64,000 nt of DNA from assembly GCA_038248655.1 (NCBI GenBank), contig JBBRXG010000004.1, positions 1-64,000 on the forward strand, read 5' to 3'. Made by a program: the position numbers and the translations under genes. This stretch comes from DATBLE01 sp038248655 (GTDB taxonomy: Bacteria; Actinomycetota; Thermoleophilia; Gaiellales; Gaiellaceae). Below the pieces are notes generated by a model. It was not told the DNA's origin. It saw only the letters and a list, made by a program, of their open reading frames with translations, and made no database searches. Shown piece by piece: positions 59,007 through 64,000 of the stretch (the stretch's first letter is position 1; each line of letters begins with the position of its first letter).

Positions 59007-59915
59007 TTGAGCGACAACAGTACGTCGCCGAGCGATTTCTGGCGGGAGTATCAACCGGGGTTCCGAGCAACCGCGGCCCCTCACGGAACGCCAGAATTCT
59101 TCGAAGACATAGAGGCGGAACGGTACAGCCTTGAAGCGCACATTCCAGAGATTGTGCGGTTCGAATCCTGGTCCGACCGAGATGTGCTGGAGGCCGGCTG
59201 CGGGATTGGAATCGACGGCTTCCACTTTGCAACTGCAGGTGCGCGCTATACCGGAGTCGATATGAGCACCTCCGCGATCGAGCTCGCAGAACGCCGCTTC
59301 GCGATTGGCGATGCAACGGGCGATTTCGTGCGCGCTTCGGTGGTGGACCTGCCCTTCGAAGACGAAAGTTTCGACCTCGTTTATTCGCACGGAGTGATTC
59401 ACCACCTGGCGGACACTCAAGGTGCTGTCGATGAGTTCCACCGAGTTCTAAGGCCAGGCGGCCGGGCGATCGTGATGGTTTACCACCGCAACTCGTTGAA
59501 TTACTTCGTGACGATCATGCTGCTTCGCCGAGCGTTCGTCGGCCTTCTCTCGGTGCCCCGCGCAATCGGGGTCGTAGCCAAGGTCACGCACGAGGACATT
59601 GGCGTCCTTCGCGGCCACCGCGAACTGCTACGTGAGCACGGCCTCCGCTACATCTCGGACCACAGGCTCTTTCTGTCGAACAACACGGACGGTCCTGGCA
59701 ATCCGCTTTCCAAGGCCTACTCGCGAGCCGAAGCGCGTTCACTGTTCCGCAGTTTCGACGACGTCAAGCTTGCGACCCGCTACCTCAATCTCCGAACCTA
59801 CCCCGGCGGGCGCAGATTCTCGCGAACGCCGGCTGCCCGATGGCTGGAGCGTCGCGCGGGCTGGCATCTCTACATCGACGCGCGAAAGCCGATTAGGACT
59901 GCTATCTCTTCGTAG
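59007..59915 (+). CDS. SAM-dependent methyltransferase
   Basis: 302 residues. Class I methyltransferase: VLEAGCGIGIDGFHFATAGARYTGVDMSTSAIELAERRF, VVDLPFEDESFDLVYSHGVIHHLADTQGAVDEFHRVLRPGGRAIVMVYHRNS. The long C-terminal part after the core (including RYISDHRLFLSNNTDGPGNPLSKAYSRAEARSLF) is typical of a subgroup in glycan clusters. TTG start with AGGGGG ten nt upstream. Isolated on the plus strand between two minus-strand operons. Confidence 0.9.
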   Translation: MSDNSTSPSDFWREYQPGFRATAAPHGTPEFFEDIEAERYSLEAHIPEIVRFESWSDRDVLEAGCGIGIDGFHFATAGARYTGVDMSTSAIELAERRFAIGDATGDFVRASVVDLPFEDESFDLVYSHGVIHHLADTQGAVDEFHRVLRPGGRAIVMVYHRNSLNYFVTIMLLRRAFVGLLSVPRAIGVVAKVTHEDIGVLRGHRELLREHGLRYISDHRLFLSNNTDGPGNPLSKAYSRAEARSLFRSFDDVKLATRYLNLRTYPGGRRFSRTPAARWLERRAGWHLYIDARKPIRTAISS

Positions 59916-59951
59916 CCAAGGGTCGAGACGGACATGAATTCTGGCGTCAGA

Positions 59952-61475
59952 CTAGTAGGCGTGACGCTCGCGAAACACAGCCGGGATCGTGCGGACGATG
60001 AGCTCCAGGTCGGTCTTCAACGACCAGCCGGAAACGTAGCGGTAGTCGAGCTTGATCATCTCCTCGAACGGGATCTCACCCGCTCCGAGCACCTGCCAAA
60101 GCCCCGTCATGCCGGGCCGGAGGGCGAGCCTCTTGCGGGCCCAGCCCCAGACGTGCTCGTCCTCTTCGAGAATCAGCGGCCGTGGTCCGACGAGGCTCAT
60201 CTCGCCCTTGAGCACGTTGCATAGCTGTGGCAGCTCATCGAGCGAGAAGCGCCGCAGAAAGCGGCCGATGCGCGTCATCCGAGGGTCTTCCGGAACCTTG
60301 AACATGCGTGGATCGCGACGGTGCCCGTTCAGATGGGCAACGTCCTGCTTTCGTTCATCGGCATCCTCGACCATCGTGCGGAACTTGCAGATCCGGAATG
60401 TGCGATTTCCGGCGCCCATCCGCACCTGGCGGAAGAAGACGGGACCCCGCGAGTCGAGCTTGATCAGGAGCGCCACCACCGCGAAGAGCGGCGCGAGGAC
60501 CGCCAGCGCCACAGCGGAGACGACGATGTCCGTCACCCGCTTCAGGAGCTGTGCCGATGGCTCGAGCGTGAATGCTCGGAGCCCGACGACCGGCAGCCCA
60601 TGGATGCTGTGCATGTCGACCCCGGGGCCGATCACGTCGAAGAACCGTGGGACGATCTCGATCTGGACGTCGAACTCGCTGAGCTGCCGGAGGAGCGGCA
60701 ACAGGTCCTCGTGGCGGTCGTTGGAGAATGCGAATACCACGCGGTCGATGTCGAGCGTGCGGACGAGGTCGGATAACTCGTCGGGCGATCCGAGTACGGT
60801 CAGATCGCCGAGGCGATCCTCGCGCTCGCGCGGGTTCGCGTCGAGAAAGCCGAGGACGTTGACTCCGTACTCCCGACGCTCGAGCAGCTTTCGAGCGACG
60901 AACTGACCGACGTCACCGGCCCCGACGATCAGCGCGTTCTGCTGGTAGCTGGGGAGTCGTCTGCACCGAGCTCGCGCCGCCGCTCGAAAGAGCGCCACGA
61001 AGACGACCGCGCCTGCCCAGAAGAGAACGACACGACCGACGTCCGGGTGAGCGAGCCCGCTGAGCCTCGCCGATGCAAAGGTGAGCCACGTACCGACAGT
61101 GACGAGATTGAAGACGGCCAGGAGATCGTCGGCTCGAGAGTAGTCCTGCTCCTCGGTGCGGTCATAGAGCCGATAGAGCTTGGCGGCGATCACCCACAGC
61201 GGAAGCGTGAGCGCAAATGCGATCACCTCTCCGAGCGGACCGAGCGCATCGCCGCCCTGGTCTCCGTTTCCCGCGACCAGTACGGAGGCGGCGTAGGCAC
61301 ACACGAGGCCGGAGAGGTCGGCGATCAGCAACGCCCGCCGCATCACCCATCCACGCCGACGCCTCGGACGTGCTTGGCCGAGCTCGATGCGGCTCGGTGA
61401 AGTCTCGTCGAGCGCAGCATCGAATTCGCCGGTACGGACGGGAGGAAGAACGCCGGTCTGCCGCGTCGGATTCAC
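59952..61475 (-). CDS. Polyprenyl-phosphate sugar-1-phosphate transferase (initiating enzyme)
   Basis: 507 residues. Starts the repeat unit by moving a sugar 1-phosphate to undecaprenyl phosphate. N-terminal four TM helices and a Rossmann-like CoA-binding-type domain (NALIVGAGDVGQFVARKLLE); one more TM, then the catalytic bacterial sugar transferase domain (KRVTDIVVSAVALAVLAPLFAVVALLIKLDSRGPVFFRQVRMG, FRICKFRTMVEDAD, RIGRFLRRFSLDELPQLCNVLKGEMSLVGPRPL, RPGMTGLWQV). GTG start at 61475, 2 nt after the Wzz/BY-kinase stop. Confidence 0.95.
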   Translation of the reverse strand: MNPTRQTGVLPPVRTGEFDAALDETSPSRIELGQARPRRRRGWVMRRALLIADLSGLVCAYAASVLVAGNGDQGGDALGPLGEVIAFALTLPLWVIAAKLYRLYDRTEEQDYSRADDLLAVFNLVTVGTWLTFASARLSGLAHPDVGRVVLFWAGAVVFVALFRAAARARCRRLPSYQQNALIVGAGDVGQFVARKLLERREYGVNVLGFLDANPREREDRLGDLTVLGSPDELSDLVRTLDIDRVVFAFSNDRHEDLLPLLRQLSEFDVQIEIVPRFFDVIGPGVDMHSIHGLPVVGLRAFTLEPSAQLLKRVTDIVVSAVALAVLAPLFAVVALLIKLDSRGPVFFRQVRMGAGNRTFRICKFRTMVEDADERKQDVAHLNGHRRDPRMFKVPEDPRMTRIGRFLRRFSLDELPQLCNVLKGEMSLVGPRPLILEEDEHVWGWARKRLALRPGMTGLWQVLGAGEIPFEEMIKLDYRYVSGWSLKTDLELIVRTIPAVFRERHAY

Positions 61476-61477
61476 AG

Positions 61478-63160
61478 CTACGCCTCCCGGCCGCCGGCCG
61501 CAGACTCCAGTCTCTTCGTGGCGACATTCTCGCCGGGTCGGCCGTAGGCGTAGGAGTACCCGTACCCGCGCTCCAGCTTCGCGTCGGTGACGACGATTCC
61601 GAGCGGTCTCGCCTGACAGCCGTCGAGCGCGCGCTCAAGCTCACGGAACATCGACCGATCGATCACGTTCAGACGCGTCACGAGCACCATCGCATCGACC
61701 TTCGAGGCGAGGGTGAGCGCGTCGCCGATCCCGAGCAGCGGAGCGGAGTCGACCAGGACGAGATCGGCGCGCCTGGAGACCTCGCCCAGCACCTTCTCGA
61801 CCGCTGCCGAGTCGATGAACTCGCCGGGGCTGGCGGGAAGCGCCCCCGCCGGGAGCAGGCGGAGACTTCCCCCTTGCCGCCGGGAGCCGTTCCCCACCGG
61901 CTCCTCGCCGCCTCCCTCGGATGCGCTTCTCTCGACCTCCTCGCCCAGTACCAGGGGGACGAGCGCCTCGCCGAGTGAGACGTGGCCGAGCGCGACGTCG
62001 GTCAGACCTTGCGGGCCGGCGAGCGGGAAGAACGTGGGCAGATAGGGGTGGCGGAAGTCGAGGTCGACAAGGATGACGTGCTGGCCGCCACGGGCCGCGG
62101 CGATCGCGAGGTTGGCGATCGTCGTCGACTTGCCCTCGCCCTCGACCGCGCTCGTGACCATGATCGTCTTCGCGGCGTGCTTGACGTTGATCATGTCCAG
62201 CTGCGTCTTGAGGATGCGGAACGGCTCCGCATAGACGCTCTCGGGGCTGTCGAGCATCGCCAGCCGGTCTGCGCTCCGGAGCCGCCGCGGCGGCGCCGGC
62301 ACCTGGGCGAGGATCGGCAGCCCGAGGCGCCGGGCGACCCCGTCGGCGGTGCGAACGTGCGTGTCCAGCGCCTCACGCAGGAAGGCGAGCCCGAGCCCGA
62401 GCAAAAGGCCGAGAGCGAGCCCGAGGAAGCCGTTTCGCACGGGCCGCGGCTCGACCTGATCCGCCTTCGTCGCCGGCTTCACGAGCGAGGCATTCGAGGT
62501 CTGGAGCGCCTCCATCGTCGCCAGCTGCTGCTCCTTGTCGACGAGGCTGGCGTAGAGCGCAGAGCCCCGATCGCCCGACGTCCGGAGCGCCGCGATCCGG
62601 TCGAGCACCCCCTTTCGCGCCCGCCTGAGCGCCGCGGTGTCGAGCTCGGACCGGTAGCTGATGTACGAGGCCGCGTACAGGGTTGCGAGGCGGGTGGCCA
62701 GAGCCGGATGACGGCTCCGGACCGTGAAGACGAGCAGATCGGCGTCGCTCTTCGCAGACACGCTCGAGGTCGCCAGGAACTGCGCCGGTGTCGTGTGCTC
62801 GAAGCCCGCCCGGGCGAGGACGCGGCTCGCCACCTGCGGCACCTGCGCCAGGTCGGCCTGCGTCTGCGCGAGCCGCGCCGGGTCGCCGGTCAGCGACTGG
62901 TCGGTGACGTTGTTCACCAGGGCGGCGAGGTTCTGCCGGCTGAGCAGGACCTCGGCGGAGGCCTGATATTTCGGAGCTTGGAGGAGCGAGAGCGCGACCG
63001 CGACCGCCGGTACGAGAACGGCGGCCAGCAACACGAGCCACTTCCAGCGCTGGAGGACGACGAGATAGTCGCGAAGCGACGAGCTCTCGGGCATCGCCGA
63101 ATCGGCCAACGGCAACGGCGATGCGGCCAACGGCCTACCGGATGTCGGTTGTCTCCCCAT
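61478..63160 (-). CDS. Wzz chain-length domain fused to BY-kinase (CpsD-like)
   Basis: 560 residues. Wzz domain: TM1 ~40-60 (WKWLVLLAAVLVPAVAVALSLL), periplasmic-side region, TM2 near residue 250 (FLGLALGLLLGLGLAFL). Kinase domain: Walker A SAVEGEGKSTTIANLAIA, Walker A' HVILVDLDFRHP, Walker B LVLVDSAPLLG. A Tyr-rich tail (GYGYSYAYG) is the probable autophosphorylation site. Phosphorylation state would control polymer length by acting on the Wzy-Wzx machinery. ATG 63160 preceded by GGGAAGAG; a longer frame exists but is Arg-rich and improbable. Confidence 0.93.
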   Translation of the reverse strand: MGRQPTSGRPLAASPLPLADSAMPESSSLRDYLVVLQRWKWLVLLAAVLVPAVAVALSLLQAPKYQASAEVLLSRQNLAALVNNVTDQSLTGDPARLAQTQADLAQVPQVASRVLARAGFEHTTPAQFLATSSVSAKSDADLLVFTVRSRHPALATRLATLYAASYISYRSELDTAALRRARKGVLDRIAALRTSGDRGSALYASLVDKEQQLATMEALQTSNASLVKPATKADQVEPRPVRNGFLGLALGLLLGLGLAFLREALDTHVRTADGVARRLGLPILAQVPAPPRRLRSADRLAMLDSPESVYAEPFRILKTQLDMINVKHAAKTIMVTSAVEGEGKSTTIANLAIAAARGGQHVILVDLDFRHPYLPTFFPLAGPQGLTDVALGHVSLGEALVPLVLGEEVERSASEGGGEEPVGNGSRRQGGSLRLLPAGALPASPGEFIDSAAVEKVLGEVSRRADLVLVDSAPLLGIGDALTLASKVDAMVLVTRLNVIDRSMFRELERALDGCQARPLGIVVTDAKLERGYGYSYAYGRPGENVATKRLESAAGGREA

Positions 63161-63301
63161 TCTCTTCCCACCCCGCCACCGTCTCCCCTTGGGACGAGGG
63201 ACAAACGATCCTAGCGGGCGAGAACTCGGTTTGCGAAAGCGCCTCAGCGCCCGGGCACGACCTGTTTGCACTTCCGATCCGGGTTACCTACGATTCGGTG
63301 G

Positions 63302-63988
63302 ATGGCCGAGTCGTCGGAGGAGAAGGGGAAACAGCAGCCCGACCCGCCGCCGAGCGAGACCAGCCTCGCGAGCCGGCTTCCCGGCAGCTGGCGCGGCTAC
63401 GACCGTACCGCGACCGACAAGCTCCTCGGCGAGCTCACCTCGAAGCACGCGGCGCTCGAGGGCGAATGCGACCAGCTGCGAGCGGAGGTCGCCCGGCTGG
63501 GAGCCGAGCTCGACCGCCACCGCGAGCGCGAGCAGGTCGTGAGTAACACCCTGCTCGAGGCGAGCAGTCATGCGACCAGGATCAGAGAGAACGCGCGCGA
63601 GGAAGCGGAGACGATCGTGCACAAGGCAAGGGCGCGGTCGGAGGAGCACGCGGCGCTGGCCGAGCGCGCCGAGCGTCAGCGCGCCGACGCCGAAGGAGAG
63701 CTCGATCGCCTCCGGCAGCTGACCCAGGAGATGCAGCGCGGCCTGACGAGCTTCCTGACGCAGACCCTCGCGAAGCTCGAGCCCGAGGCCGAGCCCGAGC
63801 CCGAGCCCGAGGCCGAGGCGGAGGCCGAGCCCGGGGCGGAGCCTCAGCCCGCGGGAGAGGCCGAGACGGGGCTGGACAGCGCCCTCCAGGCGGCGCTCAA
63901 GCCCGGCGAGGACGACGCTCGCTCGCCCCGCGACGGGTCGCAGGCTCCCCCGAACCAGCCTGCGCCGCCGCAACAGAGCGGCGTCTGA
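63302..63988 (+). CDS. DivIVA-like coiled-coil protein
   Basis: 228 residues. The stretch LPGSWRGYDRTATDKLLGELTSKHAALEGECDQLRAEVARLGAEL matches the DivIVA N-terminus (F/W-R-G-Y-D...V-D-x-x-L), followed by a long coiled coil to ~150. The C-terminus is an acidic (Glu-Pro/Glu-Ala)n tract and a disordered Pro/Gln tail. DivIVA proteins mark negative membrane curvature and recruit polar/division machinery. Divergent from the Wzz/BY-kinase gene, so it may help place polysaccharide export, an inference. ATG 63302; TTG 63266 possible. Confidence 0.85.
   Translation: MAESSEEKGKQQPDPPPSETSLASRLPGSWRGYDRTATDKLLGELTSKHAALEGECDQLRAEVARLGAELDRHREREQVVSNTLLEASSHATRIRENAREEAETIVHKARARSEEHAALAERAERQRADAEGELDRLRQLTQEMQRGLTSFLTQTLAKLEPEAEPEPEPEAEAEAEPGAEPQPAGEAETGLDSALQAALKPGEDDARSPRDGSQAPPNQPAPPQQSGV
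63778..63846 (+). repeat. GAGCCC/GAGGCC hexamer tract in the DivIVA-like gene
   Basis: Tandem imperfect hexamers encoding Glu-Pro and Glu-Ala dipeptides. Prone to slippage in whole units, which would alter length without breaking the frame. Confidence 0.7.
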
Positions 63989-64000
63989 CCCTCGGAGCGC

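Noticed and set aside
63778..63846. Possible CRISPR-like or regulatory repeat tract
   Set aside because: It is an in-frame Glu-Pro/Glu-Ala coding repeat. No CRISPR array of direct repeats with spacers was seen anywhere in the window.

Overview
The window reads as chromosome from a very high-GC Gram-positive-type bacterium of the Actinobacteria lineage. A Thermoleophilia-like member is my best guess, because of the many GTG/TTG starts, a DUF1918 protein, PRC-barrel proteins, a GH65 phosphorylase paired with a beta-phosphoglucomutase, and a nar operon next to a CuA-type heme-copper enzyme. The lineage is inference. Most of the window is very GC-rich. The block 38.8-63 kb is visibly less so, and about 0.5 kb at 16.6-17.13 kb is clearly AT-rich.

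Layout. 1-5.4 kb: small stress-type proteins (PRC-barrel, DUF1918), a decayed VapB/PIN locus, a TetR-regulated 14-TM drug exporter, and an intact AbrB/PIN toxin-antitoxin pair. 5.4-8.2 kb: a frameshifted ECF sigma factor with a large membrane partner, then decayed sequence. 8.2-16.5 kb: narGHJI respiratory nitrate reductase with a coupled small zinc-ribbon-like protein, a TDT-family transporter and an OsmC protein. 16.6-17.2 kb: an AT-rich VOC gene joined to the 3' half of a tRNA-Arg(UCU), abutting the end of folE. 17.2-21.7 kb: folE, a cupin, GH65 phosphorylase and beta-PGM.

21.7-33.8 kb is the most interesting functional block. It holds a CuA subunit II, a heme-copper subunit I that keeps all six histidines but lacks the active-site tyrosine, a membrane cytochrome c, a flavin reductase, cobalamin adenosyltransferase, DUF302/hemerythrin, cupin, AhpD-like, MutM, RIC/YtfE iron-sulfur repair protein, 7Fe ferredoxin, Rieske protein, DUF2249, a Cys-containing winged-helix regulator with a MIP18-family protein, and NnrS. 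Together with narGHJI this looks like nitrate respiration plus NO reduction and nitrosative-stress repair. Two promoters in the block share the inverted repeat TCTGTT-N13-AACAG, a candidate NO/redox operator.

33.8-38.7 kb: housekeeping and repair genes (baeRF-like, DUF488, YcaQ/AlkX-like DNA glycosylase, a frameshifted SDR, cupin-TPR). 38.8-64 kb: a surface polysaccharide locus with a secreted beta-helix protein, acyltransferase-SGNH, four glycosyltransferases, a fused Wzy-Wzx polymerase-flippase, sulfotransferase, nucleotide-sugar dehydrogenase, heparinase II/III-like lyase, bidomain oxidoreductase, methyltransferases, a polyprenyl-phosphate sugar transferase, a Wzz/BY-kinase fusion and a DivIVA-like protein. 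The combination suggests a sulfated, uronic-acid-containing exopolysaccharide made by the Wzx/Wzy route. Functional calls rest on motif reading only; no database search was possible.
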